From the NCBI RefSeq assembly GCF_004101845.1, contig NZ_CP026116.1, positions 1,736,001 to 1,800,000 of the forward strand: a DNA stretch of 64,000 bases, read 5' to 3'. How positions within the stretch are numbered: the stretch's first letter is position 1; every line of letters starts with the position of its first letter. The notes beneath the pieces were generated by a model. That model was not told where the DNA came from. It made no database searches and worked only from the letters and a program-made list of their open reading frames with translations. Below are positions 18,764-27,619 of the stretch, piece by piece. Origin of the DNA: Latilactobacillus curvatus JCM 1096 = DSM 20019. Lineage in GTDB: Bacteria; Bacillota; Bacilli; Lactobacillales; Lactobacillaceae. Both the position numbers and the translations under genes were made by a program.

Positions 18764-19558
18764 GTGTTAACTTTTGATTTTATGCGGCATGCCTTTGTCG
18801 CCAGTACTTTTATCGCAATTACCTGCGGTTTAATCGGGGTATTTGTTGTTGCGCGGAACATGTCATTTCTAGCGCATACCCTATCTGAAATTGGATTTGC
18901 CGGAGCCTCATTTGGGGTTTTCATGGGAATTGCACCATTGAATGGGATGTTATTGTTCACGTTACTCAGTTCAATCACGATTGGTCAGATGAGTGCCAAA
19001 GAATCACGGCGAGAAGCGTCGATTAGTGCGATTTCAAGTCTGTTTGTCGGTTTTGGGATTCTCTTTTTATCCCTTTCAAACCGAAATGCTAGTTATGCTA
19101 CCAATATTTTATTTGGTTCGATTATTGGCATTAGCTTAGCAGATGTTTATCAATTAATCATCTTATCTGGGGCAATTATGATTGGGCTGTTGATCTTTTA
19201 CCGGTACTTGGTATTTGATTCATATGATCCGATTGGCGCTCAAGCACAAGGTTTAAAGACCAACTTACTATCGATTTATTTCTTAATTTTATTAGCCGTC
19301 AGTGTCAGCATTGCTGCTCAGATTGTGGGGTCATTACTAGTATTCATCTTAGTTACGATTCCGGCGTTCATTGCTAAATATTTAGCGAAGAGCGTACCCG
19401 GGATGTTGGCAATCTCGGTTGCCACAGCGTTATTAGGGGTTTGGCTTGGTTTATGGCTTGGTTATCTAACGAACTGGCCAGTGACCTTCTTCATCGCCAC
19501 GATTGAGTTTGGCTTTTACTTTATTGCATTGTTATATCATCGACGAATTAGCCGTTAA
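18764..19558 (+). CDS. Zinc ABC transporter permease
   Basis: A 264-residue ABC-3 family membrane protein with about eight helices. Motifs: RHAFVASTFIAITCGLIGVFVVARNMSFLAHTLSEIGFAGA near the N-terminus and VGSLLVFILVTIPAFIAKYLA later. The start is GTG 18764, with GGAGGATAAGCGA upstream. ZnuB/AdcB class. It closes the three-gene Zur operon and is followed by a strong bidirectional terminator. Confidence 0.9.
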   Translation: MLTFDFMRHAFVASTFIAITCGLIGVFVVARNMSFLAHTLSEIGFAGASFGVFMGIAPLNGMLLFTLLSSITIGQMSAKESRREASISAISSLFVGFGILFLSLSNRNASYATNILFGSIIGISLADVYQLIILSGAIMIGLLIFYRYLVFDSYDPIGAQAQGLKTNLLSIYFLILLAVSVSIAAQIVGSLLVFILVTIPAFIAKYLAKSVPGMLAISVATALLGVWLGLWLGYLTNWPVTFFIATIEFGFYFIALLYHRRISR

Positions 19559-19590
19559 AAAAACGTCCTCAATCATTGAGGACGTTTTTT
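19558..19590. terminator. Bidirectional terminator between zinc operon and pepF
   Basis: AAAACGTCCTCAAT / ATTGAGGACGTTTT with a one-base loop, an A run on the left and a T run on the right. Confidence 0.9.
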
Positions 19591-19598
19591 CATGAGGC

Positions 19599-21407
19599 TT
19601 AATTTAGGTTAGCAAGTAGGGCTTCGAGTTGATCCAGACGTTCTTCGAAAACTGCAAAAGCGCGTTCGAGATAGTCGGCACTCGTCATATCGACGCCGGC
19701 TTGTTGCATAATTTCAATTGGGTAGGCGGAGCTCCCAGCTTTTAGGTAGTCTAAATAGTGATCGAGAGCACCGGGCTGTTTGGTGCTAATACCGTTAGCG
19801 AGAGTCGTTGCAGCAGCAAAGCCGGTTGCGTATTGGTAAACATAATAGTTCATGTAGAAATGTGGAATCCGAGTCCATTCAAGGGCAATCTGTGGATCGT
19901 TAACGACGGCAGGTCCGTAGTAGCGGCTATTAATGTCCGCATATTGTTGTGACATGAACTCGGCAGTTAGTGGCTGACCATTGGCAGCGGCAGCATGCAT
20001 CGCATGTTCGAACTCAGCGAATTGCGTTTGACGGAAAACAGTGCCTTTAAAACCATCCAAATAGTAGTTTAGTAGATAGGCCTGGATCTTAGGATCAGAC
20101 TGTGTTTGCAATAAATATTCCGTTAAGAGATTTTCATTGGTTGTTGACGCAATTTCGGCCACGAAAATTGGATAGTCGCCATAAACATAATCTTGGGTCT
20201 GACGGGTGAAGGCGCTGTGGACACTATGCCCCGTTTCATGGACCAATGTGTATAAGTTGTTTAAATCATCTTGCCAGTTTAATAAAATGAAGGGATTGGT
20301 GTCATAAGCGCCGCCAGAATAGGCGCCACTCCGTTTCCCTTGGTTTTCACAAACATCGATTAAGCGGTCATCAAAAATATGGGCAACTTGTTTGGCGTAA
20401 TCGGGTCCTAGGATCGACAATGCTTCTTTGGCAGTTGCTTGCGCCTGCTCATAAGTGTAGGTTAATGCGGGTTTTCCTAAAAGTGGTGTGTAGAGATCAA
20501 ACATGTGTAATTCAGATAAATTAAGTTGCTTTTTGCGTAATTCAGTATAGCGATGTAAAAGTGGTAAGTGTTGGTTCACTTGATCAACCAAGGTTGTATA
20601 GACGGCTTCTGGAATTGCTTTGGGTGCTAGCGCTGCTTGGCGTGCACTATCGTAGTGATGGACTTGAGCTAAGTAATTATGACCTTTGATTTCAGTGGCA
20701 AGCGTCGTCGCAAATGTATTTTTGAATTGACCATAAGTTTTGTAAAGTGCTTCGAAGGCTGCTTGGCGGACTGATCGGTTGGCTGATTGCAAAAGTTGGC
20801 TGTAGACCCCGTCTGAAAGCTGAAACGTTTGTCCGTTTTCGTCAGTCACTTCTGGGAATTGTAAATCCGAGTTGTCTAAGACGCTGAAGGTTTGACTAGC
20901 AGCACTGAAGATATCACCGGCAGCAGCTAACAAGGCTTCTTCTTGCCCAGATAAGACATGGTCTCGACTATCGGTAATGGTTTGAATGAAATGGCTGTAT
21001 TTGGCTAAAGCAGGGGATTCTGACAACCAAGTGGTCAATTGAACAATAGGAATTGCGAGAATCGCAGGGTCTAAGAAAGCAGCGGCGGCTGAAACTTCGG
21101 CCGCTAAGCTGTCCACTTGGGCTTGATAGCCTTGATAAGTTGCGTTAGCAGTATCCTGATCATTTTTCATGCTAGCATAAACGTAAATTGTTTCGAGTTG
21201 GCGGAAAGTGGCTAAGATTTGTTTGATTGTAGCGACTAATTGATCAGCCGATTCAAACGGACGATCAAGTGTTTTGAGTGTGGGTAATTGCGTTTTAACT
21301 TTCTTAAAGGCTACTTCAAAAGCTGCATCATTTTTGAAAATCGTGGTTAAGTCCCATGTGAGCTTTTCTGGAACAGCATTGCGGGTGGGGAGTTGTTGAG
21401 TTGACAT
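19599..21407 (-). CDS. pepF: Oligoendopeptidase F
   Basis: A cytoplasmic M3B zinc peptidase that cuts imported oligopeptides of about 7-17 residues. 602 residues, the usual length. The zinc motif is LVHETGHSVHSAF (HExxH), with the third ligand expected in FVAEIASTTNENLL. The start at 21407 has GGAGG upstream on the minus strand. Monocistronic and convergent with the zinc operon. Confidence 0.95.
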   Translation of the reverse strand: MSTQQLPTRNAVPEKLTWDLTTIFKNDAAFEVAFKKVKTQLPTLKTLDRPFESADQLVATIKQILATFRQLETIYVYASMKNDQDTANATYQGYQAQVDSLAAEVSAAAAFLDPAILAIPIVQLTTWLSESPALAKYSHFIQTITDSRDHVLSGQEEALLAAAGDIFSAASQTFSVLDNSDLQFPEVTDENGQTFQLSDGVYSQLLQSANRSVRQAAFEALYKTYGQFKNTFATTLATEIKGHNYLAQVHHYDSARQAALAPKAIPEAVYTTLVDQVNQHLPLLHRYTELRKKQLNLSELHMFDLYTPLLGKPALTYTYEQAQATAKEALSILGPDYAKQVAHIFDDRLIDVCENQGKRSGAYSGGAYDTNPFILLNWQDDLNNLYTLVHETGHSVHSAFTRQTQDYVYGDYPIFVAEIASTTNENLLTEYLLQTQSDPKIQAYLLNYYLDGFKGTVFRQTQFAEFEHAMHAAAANGQPLTAEFMSQQYADINSRYYGPAVVNDPQIALEWTRIPHFYMNYYVYQYATGFAAATTLANGISTKQPGALDHYLDYLKAGSSAYPIEIMQQAGVDMTSADYLERAFAVFEERLDQLEALLANLN

Positions 21408-21520
21408 ATGAAACCTCCATAATTAAGAATTGCTTATATTTTAGCATAAAAGCGCTTAGGAAAGTGTTGTTCAACAATTGAAGGAATTATTAAAATTGTG
21501 TAACTTTTCTTAAAAGGCGT

Positions 21521-21548
21521 TGTTTGAAATGATAATTCCGCTATAATA
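21521..21548 (+). promoter_or_regulatory. Promoter of the LCP gene
   Basis: TTGTTT, 16 bases, TATAAT. It lies in the divergent gap with pepF. Confidence 0.55.
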
Positions 21549-21600
21549 GCAACATAACATTATTAATGCCGGTATGATACATGATAGAAGGGAAACACCT

Positions 21601-22809
21601 ATGCAGAATTCTAAATTTTTCGGATCTCGAGAAGCAAACTACAAAAAAGTTAAAAAGCATCGCACGATGAAAGTTTTGATACTCATTCTAACGCTAGTCC
21701 TCTTCGGTGGCGGCGCGTATGCATTACGCATCAGTAATCAAGTGAAGTCTGCAGCGAATAAAATTTATAAACCAAATACGACTAAAAAAGCCGCTAAAAC
21801 GATTAAACATAAAAAACCATTCTCTATTTTATTACTCGGAGTGGATACTGGTGCTGAGGGCCGGGTTGATAAAGGGAATTCCGATACAATGATTGTGGCG
21901 ACGGTCAACCCAGATAAAGAGCAGGTCAAGTTGGTCAGCATTCCTCGGGATACGCTAGTGCAGTTACAAGGCGCAGATGAATTTAACATGCAGAAGATTA
22001 ATGCTGCCTATAATGTTGGTGGTTCTGATATGGCGATGTCGACGGTTGAAAAGATGTTCGATGTCCCAATTGATTACTATGTCACGGTTAACATGGGGGG
22101 CTTATCGAAGATTGTTGACGCTGTCGGTGGCGTTGATGTTGACGTACCATTTACGTTCGAATGGAACGGGAGCGAGTTTACTAAGGGCAAGATGCATCTG
22201 AAAGGAAAAGCCGCTTTAGACTACTCACGAATGCGTTACGATGATCCAGAAGGCGATTATGGCCGTCAAAAACGGCAAAAACAAGTTATCACGTCGATGA
22301 TTAATTCTGCAGTCTCGCTTAAATCTTTGACCAACTTTGAATCTATCTTAGACTCCTTGTCAGATAGTGTTGCCACTAACCTCAGTTTTGATGACATGGT
22401 AGCGATTCAAGCAAATTATCGAAAGGCAGCTAAATCAATTGAGTCTGATGTTTTAACTGGACGTAATGCTGATATTGATGGTAGCTCGTATCAGATTCCA
22501 ACCAATGAAGAAATCCAACGCGTTTCAGATGTCTTGAGAACGTCACTGGGATTAGAAAAAACAACGATTAACAACGCAGAAACCAAACAAAATGATTTGA
22601 ACACGTATTTTACAGGTGAAGAAAATCATCAAGAGTTTACGGTTTATTCTGAAAGTGTCATGAATGGTGGAAAGAGTGCTGCAACGACGACGCAAAGTAA
22701 CTATGGCTACTCGAACAGTGCAACTTATAGTGGTAACAACGATTACAGTAACACGACCAATACTTGGCAAATGCAACAGTCTACAAATCTGTGGAATGCG
22801 GGCTATTAA
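21601..22809 (+). CDS. LytR-CpsA-Psr family wall-polymer transferase
   Basis: A 402-residue membrane-anchored enzyme that attaches teichoic or other phosphopolymers to peptidoglycan. It has a cytoplasmic basic N-terminus (NYKKVKKHRTMK), one membrane helix (about residues 20-42), and the LCP domain from PFSILLLGVDTG through NSDTMIVATVNP and SIPRDT to SRMRYDDPEGDYGRQKRQ. The C-terminal 45 residues are Ser/Asn/Thr/Tyr-rich and disordered. I start at ATG 21601 with AGAAGGGA upstream, not at 21574. Confidence 0.9.
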   Translation: MQNSKFFGSREANYKKVKKHRTMKVLILILTLVLFGGGAYALRISNQVKSAANKIYKPNTTKKAAKTIKHKKPFSILLLGVDTGAEGRVDKGNSDTMIVATVNPDKEQVKLVSIPRDTLVQLQGADEFNMQKINAAYNVGGSDMAMSTVEKMFDVPIDYYVTVNMGGLSKIVDAVGGVDVDVPFTFEWNGSEFTKGKMHLKGKAALDYSRMRYDDPEGDYGRQKRQKQVITSMINSAVSLKSLTNFESILDSLSDSVATNLSFDDMVAIQANYRKAAKSIESDVLTGRNADIDGSSYQIPTNEEIQRVSDVLRTSLGLEKTTINNAETKQNDLNTYFTGEENHQEFTVYSESVMNGGKSAATTTQSNYGYSNSATYSGNNDYSNTTNTWQMQQSTNLWNAGY

Positions 22810-22819
22810 AAATGAATGG

Positions 22820-22857
22820 AAAAGCGGTCCTTTGCAAAAGGGGACCGCTTTTTTTGT
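22820..22857 (+). terminator. Terminator after the LCP gene
   Basis: AAAGCGGTCC / GGACCGCTTT with a 12-base T/A-rich loop and a T run. Confidence 0.88.
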
Positions 22858-22987
22858 GGACTAATTTAGTTGCGTTTAACAAGTGATTATTTATGCAATT
22901 AGGGGGTGAACAATAGTTTACATTTACAAGGGGGAACGGTATTATTTAAAGCGGTACGAAAAAGACAAATGAAGGATGTGGCGTGTC

Positions 22988-24226
22988 GTGTATTTGCTTG
23001 TAAATGTTGTTGGATTACTGATTTTTATTGGAGTCGGCTTTCTGTTCTCAAAGAAAAAGAAAGAAATCGATTGGCGCTCCGTCTTAATCATGTTAGTGAT
23101 TAACTTAGTGCTTGCTTGGTTTTTAACGAGTTTTTCAATCGGGCGGGATATTGTTTTAGGTGCAGCAAACGGCTTTAACTGGTTAGTGCAAGTTGCCTAT
23201 ACTGGGATTGCTTTTGCACTACCAAGTTGGGTCAATGTGAAACAAATGGATTTCGTTGCTAGCGTGTTATTACCAATCTTGATGATTATCCCATTATTCG
23301 ATATCTTAACGTATATCGGGGTCTTGCCTTGGGTGATTAAATGGTTAGGCCGTGGGTTAGCTAAGATTACGGGACAACCAAAGTTTGAATCATTCTTTGC
23401 AGTTGAAATGATGTTTTTAGGCAATACCGAAGCATTAGCTGTTTCAAGCTTACAATTGAAACAAATGAAAGGAGAACGAACATTAACACTTGCGATGATG
23501 TCAATGAGCTGTGTGACAGCTTCCATCATCGGCGCATATACACAAATGATGCCGGGCCAATTTATTTTAACGGCGATTCCGGTCAACATTATTAACGCTA
23601 TTATTGTCACCAATATTTTAAACCCAGTGAAAGTCACACCCGAAGAAGATACGATTGCTAAAATGGGTGGGAGTGGTTCCGCAGCTGTTGAAGCAACCGA
23701 AATGGTTGAAGGCAAAGTGGAACGTGAACCATTCTTCTCATTCTTAGGTGATTCAATCTTAAATGCTGGTAAATTAGTTTTAATTATCACGGCAAACGTC
23801 ATCGCCTTTGTTGCGTTGGCTGCCTTGATCGACAAGGTGCTTCAATTAGTGAACCCTTGGATTACCCTTGAACATTTACTTGGAATCGTGATGTTCCCAT
23901 TCGCATGGTTAATGGGACTTGATGTGCACCACGCTTTTGAATTTGCACAATTCATGGGGACGAAGTTGGTGACCAACGAATTCGTTGTCATGGGTAAAGT
24001 CCAACATTCAATCGGGAGCTTCGCACCACATTACCAAGCTGTCTTAACGGTCTTCGTGACATCATTTGCCAACTTCTCAACAGTCGGCATGATCATCGGC
24101 GCCTTCAAAGGCCTTGTGGACCGTGAAAAGAACGACATGATTGCCAAAAACGTCGGCTACATGTTGCTATCAGGAATCTTAGTATCACTTCTTTCAGCAG
24201 CAACAGTCGGACTATTTGTATGGTAA
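22988..24226 (+). CDS. nupC: Concentrative nucleoside transporter (NupC/CNT family)
   Basis: Imports nucleosides with protons or sodium. About 412 residues, with CNT motifs in order: FNWLVQVAYTGIAF, PLFDILTYIGVLPWVIKWLGRGLAKITGQPKFESFFAVEMMFLGNTEALA, MMSMSCVTASIIGAYTQM, and PFAWLMGLDVHHAFEFAQFMGTKLVTNEFV. I prefer GTG 22988 (AAGGATG upstream) to ATG 22976, whose Shine-Dalgarno would abut it. Three tandem structured repeats follow the stop. Nucleoside scavenging fits a meat lifestyle. Confidence 0.88.
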   Translation: MYLLVNVVGLLIFIGVGFLFSKKKKEIDWRSVLIMLVINLVLAWFLTSFSIGRDIVLGAANGFNWLVQVAYTGIAFALPSWVNVKQMDFVASVLLPILMIIPLFDILTYIGVLPWVIKWLGRGLAKITGQPKFESFFAVEMMFLGNTEALAVSSLQLKQMKGERTLTLAMMSMSCVTASIIGAYTQMMPGQFILTAIPVNIINAIIVTNILNPVKVTPEEDTIAKMGGSGSAAVEATEMVEGKVEREPFFSFLGDSILNAGKLVLIITANVIAFVALAALIDKVLQLVNPWITLEHLLGIVMFPFAWLMGLDVHHAFEFAQFMGTKLVTNEFVVMGKVQHSIGSFAPHYQAVLTVFVTSFANFSTVGMIIGAFKGLVDREKNDMIAKNVGYMLLSGILVSLLSAATVGLFVW

Positions 24227-24231
24227 TTTAA

Positions 24232-24350
24232 AGAGTGCGCAGGCAGTCGGTTATCTTCTGAGGATTAGCCTAATCAGGCAGATTACCGACAAAGTCGGTG
24301 ATTTGACTGATGTAGCTAACCGGAAGAAGATGGCTGCCAAAGCACGTTTA
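24232..24350 (+). repeat. Structured 3'-UTR repeat, copy B1
   Basis: Starts 6 bases after the nupC stop. P1 is GGCAG/CTGCC and P2 is ATCTTC/GAAGAT. The internal loop is TGAGGAT opposite ACCGGAA, and P3 is TAGCC/GGCTA. The apical module carries CCGAC-AAA-GTCGG and is shared with copy C1. The last base is also the first of copy B2. Confidence 0.85.
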
Positions 24351-24470
24351 GAGTGCGTTTGATGACGGTTAACAACTGAGCATTAATACAAAATTCCCAA
24401 TAATCCGGGTTTTTAGGATTATTGGGAATTTTAGATTAAGCGGAAATTGTTGTCATCAAAAGCACGTTTA
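24350..24470 (+). repeat. Structured 3'-UTR repeat, copy B2
   Basis: P1 is TTTGATGAC/GTCATCAAA, perfectly paired. The loop is TGAGCAT opposite AGCGGAA and P3 is TAAT/ATTA. The apical stem is a perfect 17-bp hairpin (AAAATTCCCAATAATCC and complement), the same module type as copy D2. Confidence 0.85.
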
Positions 24471-24586
24471 GAGTGTGTCATTAACGGGTTGCTTTTGAAC
24501 ACTTGTCTAGTGTTGTGAATAATCAGCACAGCTGATTGTTTGCAATACGTAGCAAAACGCAGAAAGCAGTTAATGAAAGCACGTTT
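24470..24586 (+). repeat. Structured 3'-UTR repeat, copy B3
   Basis: P1 is CATTAAC/GTTAATG, P2 is TTGCTTT/AAAGCAG, and the ends are AGAGTGTG and AGCACGTTT. The internal loop is the least conserved of the set (TGAACAC opposite AACGCAG). An inner hairpin ATCAGC/GCTGAT lies in the apex. It is followed by tRNA-Gln 47 bases later. Confidence 0.75.
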
Positions 24587-24633
24587 CAATTCAATCAATT
24601 TACGGCGCCAACTTAATCTTGGTGCCGCATTAT

Positions 24634-24705
24634 TGGGCTATGGCCAAGCGGTAAGGCAACAGGTTTTGATCCTGTCATGCGCTGGTTCGAATCCAGCTAG
24701 CTCAA
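24634..24705 (+). tRNA. tRNA-Gln (anticodon TTG)
   Basis: The acceptor stem TGGGCTA/TAGCTCA contains a G-T pair. The anticodon stem is ACAGG/CCTGT with loop TTTTGAT, giving anticodon TTG. The T arm is GCTGG-TTCGAAT-CCAGC, and the D arm (GCCAAGCGGTAAGGC) is standard. CCA is not encoded. It stands alone between the nupC repeats and the aspS leader. Confidence 0.95.
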
Positions 24706-24719
24706 TCCAACTGCAAAAC

Positions 24720-24748
24720 TTGACGGTTAAAGGGCTTTGTGATATATT
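24720..24748 (+). promoter_or_regulatory. aspS promoter
   Basis: TTGACG, 17 bases, TATATT. A second TATAAT lies at 24757-24762. Confidence 0.65.
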
Positions 24749-24759
24749 TTGGACATTAT

Positions 24760-24968
24760 AATAAAATGTAGCCATCGATAAAGTACTTGGTTTTAGCGAT
24801 CAATCACAGAGAGAGTAACCCCGTTGAAAGTTACTTATTGATTCCAGTTGACAGCTTTTGAGGCTTGGATGAATATCCCGCTAGCAGATAGCGTTATCAA
24901 CAGCTGAAATTAAAGGTGGTACCGTGCGCAAAGCACCCTTGTCGAAAGACGAGGGTGCTTTTTTTTAT
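24760..24968 (+). promoter_or_regulatory. T-box riboswitch of aspS
   Basis: A tRNA-sensing leader. The T-box core AAAGGTGGTACCGTGCG (24912-24928) is canonical. The terminator AAGCACCCTTGTC / GACGAGGGTGCTT with a T run lies at 24931-24966. In stem I, GATCAAT / ATTGATT and AGTAAC / GTTACT pair, and an AGAGAG bulge is present. The candidate specifier is GAC (Asp) at 24850-24852, followed by A. Uncharged tRNA-Asp would favour read-through into aspS and possibly racD. The specifier was chosen by eye. Confidence 0.88.
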
Positions 24969-25005
24969 TTTTTATAAAATGTAGATTCAGAGAGGATTGG
25001 CAAAT

Positions 25006-26778
25006 ATGAGAACAAGAACAACATATTGTGGATTAGTTGGGGAAGAATTTCTCAACCAAGAAGTCGTATTACATGGTTGGGTTCAAAGCCAACGGAATTT
25101 TGGGAACTTAATTTTCGTTGATTTAAGAGATCGCGAAGGCATCGTTCAATTGGTGTTTAATCAAGACACAGATGCAGATATTTTCCAAGTAGCAAGTAAA
25201 TTAAAGAGTGAATATGTCGTTGAAGTCCAAGGAACAGTGATGGCGCGTGATGAAGCGGCCATTAATCCAGACATGAAGACGGGGAAAATCGAAGTGATTG
25301 TTAAAGACTTAGTGGTCTTGAACAAAGCTGAAACCCTCCCATTTGAAATTTCAGATAACAATACGGCTTCTGAAGATTTGAAATTGAAGTATCGTTATTT
25401 GGATCTTAGAAGACCAGAAATGCAAAATGCCATTAAAACACGGGCTGCGATTACTCGTGCAGTTCACAGCTATTATGATAACAATGGTTATTTAAATATC
25501 GAAACACCGAACTTGACGAGTTCAACACCTGAAGGCGCACGCGATTATTTGGTGCCTTCACGGGTTTATCCAGGTAGTTTCTACGCATTACCGCAATCAC
25601 CACAACTCTTCAAACAATTATTGATGTCAGCCGGCTTTGATAAGTACTATCAAATTGCCCGTTGTTTTAGAGACGAAGATTTACGTGGGGATCGCCAACC
25701 AGAATTTACACAAATCGATGTTGAAACAACGTTCTTATCAGACGTTGAAATTCAAACCGAAACAGAAGGTTTATTGAAAAAAGTTATGAAAGACGTCAAG
25801 GGCATCGATGTGCAAACACCATTCCCACGTTTGAAATGGCAAGATGCAATGGATAAGTATGGTTCAGATAAACCGGATGTTCGTTTTGATATGCAAATTC
25901 AAGATATTACAGAAATCGTGCAAGATTCTGACTTCAAGCCATTCTCTGAAGCTGTTGAAGCAGGCCAATATGTGCGCGCAATCGTCGTTAATAATGCCGC
26001 CCCTAAATATTCACGGAAAGCGTTAGACGAACAACAACAATACATTGAACGTTACGGCGCTAAGTCATTGTTGTGGGCGAAATACGCTGGTGATAAATTA
26101 TCAGGGGCTTCTGCTAAAGGCTTATTACCTTACCAAGAAGCGCTTGTTGAACGTTTGAACTTAATGGATGATGATTTAATTTTAATCGTTGCCGGTAACT
26201 TCCAAGTGGTTTGTGATAGCTTAGGTTACTTACGAACACACTTCGCTAAAGAAATGGATATGATTGATAAGAGCCAATTTGCATTTACATGGGTTGTTGA
26301 TTGGCCATTATTTGAATATGATGAAGGCTTTGGCAAATGGATTGCAGCCCACCATCCATTCACGCGTCCACGTGATGAAGATATTCCATTGTTGGATACT
26401 GATCCACATAAGGCACATGCAATTTCATACGATATCATCTTGAATGGTTATGAATTAGGTGGCGGTTCACTCCGTATTTTTGATCCAGAAGTCCAAGAAA
26501 AAATGTTATCTGTTTTAGGGGTTGCCCCTGAAGTGGCTCAAGAACGTTTCGGCCACTTATTAAATGCCATGAAATTCGGTTTCCCACCATCAGGCGGCTT
26601 AGCGATTGGTTTGGATCGTTTCGCAATGTTGCTCGCTAGTCGCGACAATATTCGTGACGTGATTGCCTTCCCTAAAAATTCCCGGGCCACAGAACCAATG
26701 ACCAATGCGCCTAGTGAAGTGACACCGGAACAATTAGAAGAATTAGGTATCGAAGTGAGTCCTCAAAAGAAGGACTAA
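25006..26778 (+). CDS. aspS: Aspartyl-tRNA synthetase
   Basis: Class IIb synthetase charging tRNA-Asp. 590 residues. An N-terminal OB-fold anticodon domain ([22 protein letters not shown]) is followed by motif 2 ([25 protein letters not shown]) and motif 3 ([14 protein letters not shown]); the long GAD insertion is of the bacterial type. ATG 25006 has AGAGGATT upstream; a TTG three codons earlier is unlikely. Controlled by the T-box. It is the first gene of an aspartate-centred block. Confidence 0.97.
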   Translation: MRTRTTYCGLVGEEFLNQEVVLHGWVQSQRNFGNLIFVDLRDREGIVQLVFNQDTDADIFQVASKLKSEYVVEVQGTVMARDEAAINPDMKTGKIEVIVKDLVVLNKAETLPFEISDNNTASEDLKLKYRYLDLRRPEMQNAIKTRAAITRAVHSYYDNNGYLNIETPNLTSSTPEGARDYLVPSRVYPGSFYALPQSPQLFKQLLMSAGFDKYYQIARCFRDEDLRGDRQPEFTQIDVETTFLSDVEIQTETEGLLKKVMKDVKGIDVQTPFPRLKWQDAMDKYGSDKPDVRFDMQIQDITEIVQDSDFKPFSEAVEAGQYVRAIVVNNAAPKYSRKALDEQQQYIERYGAKSLLWAKYAGDKLSGASAKGLLPYQEALVERLNLMDDDLILIVAGNFQVVCDSLGYLRTHFAKEMDMIDKSQFAFTWVVDWPLFEYDEGFGKWIAAHHPFTRPRDEDIPLLDTDPHKAHAISYDIILNGYELGGGSLRIFDPEVQEKMLSVLGVAPEVAQERFGHLLNAMKFGFPPSGGLAIGLDRFAMLLASRDNIRDVIAFPKNSRATEPMTNAPSEVTPEQLEELGIEVSPQKKD

Positions 26779-26818
26779 CCAGCATCAAATGAAGTCAATT
26801 AAGTAAAGGAGAATTGCC

Positions 26819-27520
26819 ATGGAAGAAATGTTTACGATTTTAGGCGGCATGGGGACGGCGGCAACCGAAACTTTCGTACATCTAATCGATGAATTAACAC
26901 CGGCTAAGAAGGATCAAGATTATCTGAATTACGTCGTGTTCAACCACGCTGAAATTCCAGATCGCACAGCCTACATCCTCGACAACAGCCAAGAAAATCC
27001 GTTGCCCGTGATGTTAAAAGATATTCGCCAAATGAATTTGTTAGCGCCGAAGTTCATGGTAATGACCTGTAACACAGCCCATTACTTCTACGACGAATTA
27101 CAAGCTGCCGCAGATTTCGACATTATCCACATGCCACGGGAAACGGTCAAACACATGCAACAAACAATTCCCGGCTTGAAGAAAATCGGTGTTCTCAGCA
27201 CAACCGGAACCCGACAAGCCGGTATTTATCAAAAAGCAATTGCTGCTTTTGGTCTTGAAAGTGTTGTTCCCGACCAAACATTGCAAGATGCCACGATGAG
27301 TTTGATTTATGATGACATTAAGGCGACTGGGACATTCAGCCATGACAAGTATCAAAAAATTGTCGATACAATGTTAAATGACTATGATTGTGACGCGGTT
27401 ATTTTGGGCTGTACCGAATTGAGTGTTGCACAGTCGGAATTTCCATTGTATCCCGACAAAGTGATTGATCCGATGACAGTGGTCGGCCAAAATATTGTCG
27501 ACGGGCTATACAACAAGTAG
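26819..27520 (+). CDS. racD: Aspartate racemase
   Basis: Interconverts L- and D-aspartate. A 233-residue PLP-independent racemase with the two catalytic Cys in MTCNTAHYFYDEL and ILGCTELSVAQ and the N-terminal FTILGGMGTAAT loop. It lies 40 bases after aspS with AAAGGAGAATT and no terminator between, so co-transcription is likely. The next gene is a D-aspartate ligase, so its D-Asp is inferred to feed the peptidoglycan cross-bridge. The pairing parallels racemase-ligase partners in Enterococcus faecium. Confidence 0.9.
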   Translation: MEEMFTILGGMGTAATETFVHLIDELTPAKKDQDYLNYVVFNHAEIPDRTAYILDNSQENPLPVMLKDIRQMNLLAPKFMVMTCNTAHYFYDELQAAADFDIIHMPRETVKHMQQTIPGLKKIGVLSTTGTRQAGIYQKAIAAFGLESVVPDQTLQDATMSLIYDDIKATGTFSHDKYQKIVDTMLNDYDCDAVILGCTELSVAQSEFPLYPDKVIDPMTVVGQNIVDGLYNK

Positions 27521-27619
27521 CAATTACTAATTAAGTTTTAACAAAGAGCATCCTGAGCTGACGTATATTGAACGGCAGTCTGGTATACTACGATAAATAT
27601 TGATATAGAAGGTGACAGC

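Noticed and set aside
21447-21460. cre site before pepF (TAAAAGCGCTTAGG)
   Set aside because: Only 11 of 14 positions match and key outer bases are wrong, unlike the two sites reported.
24372-24432. Long hairpin of repeat B2 (and that of D2) as ordinary terminators
   Set aside because: No T run follows directly, and the hairpin is bracketed by the conserved repeat frame; it is part of the element.
24232-24586. CRISPR array
   Set aside because: Units are about 118 bases, internally palindromic and adjacent without unique spacers; no cas genes are near.
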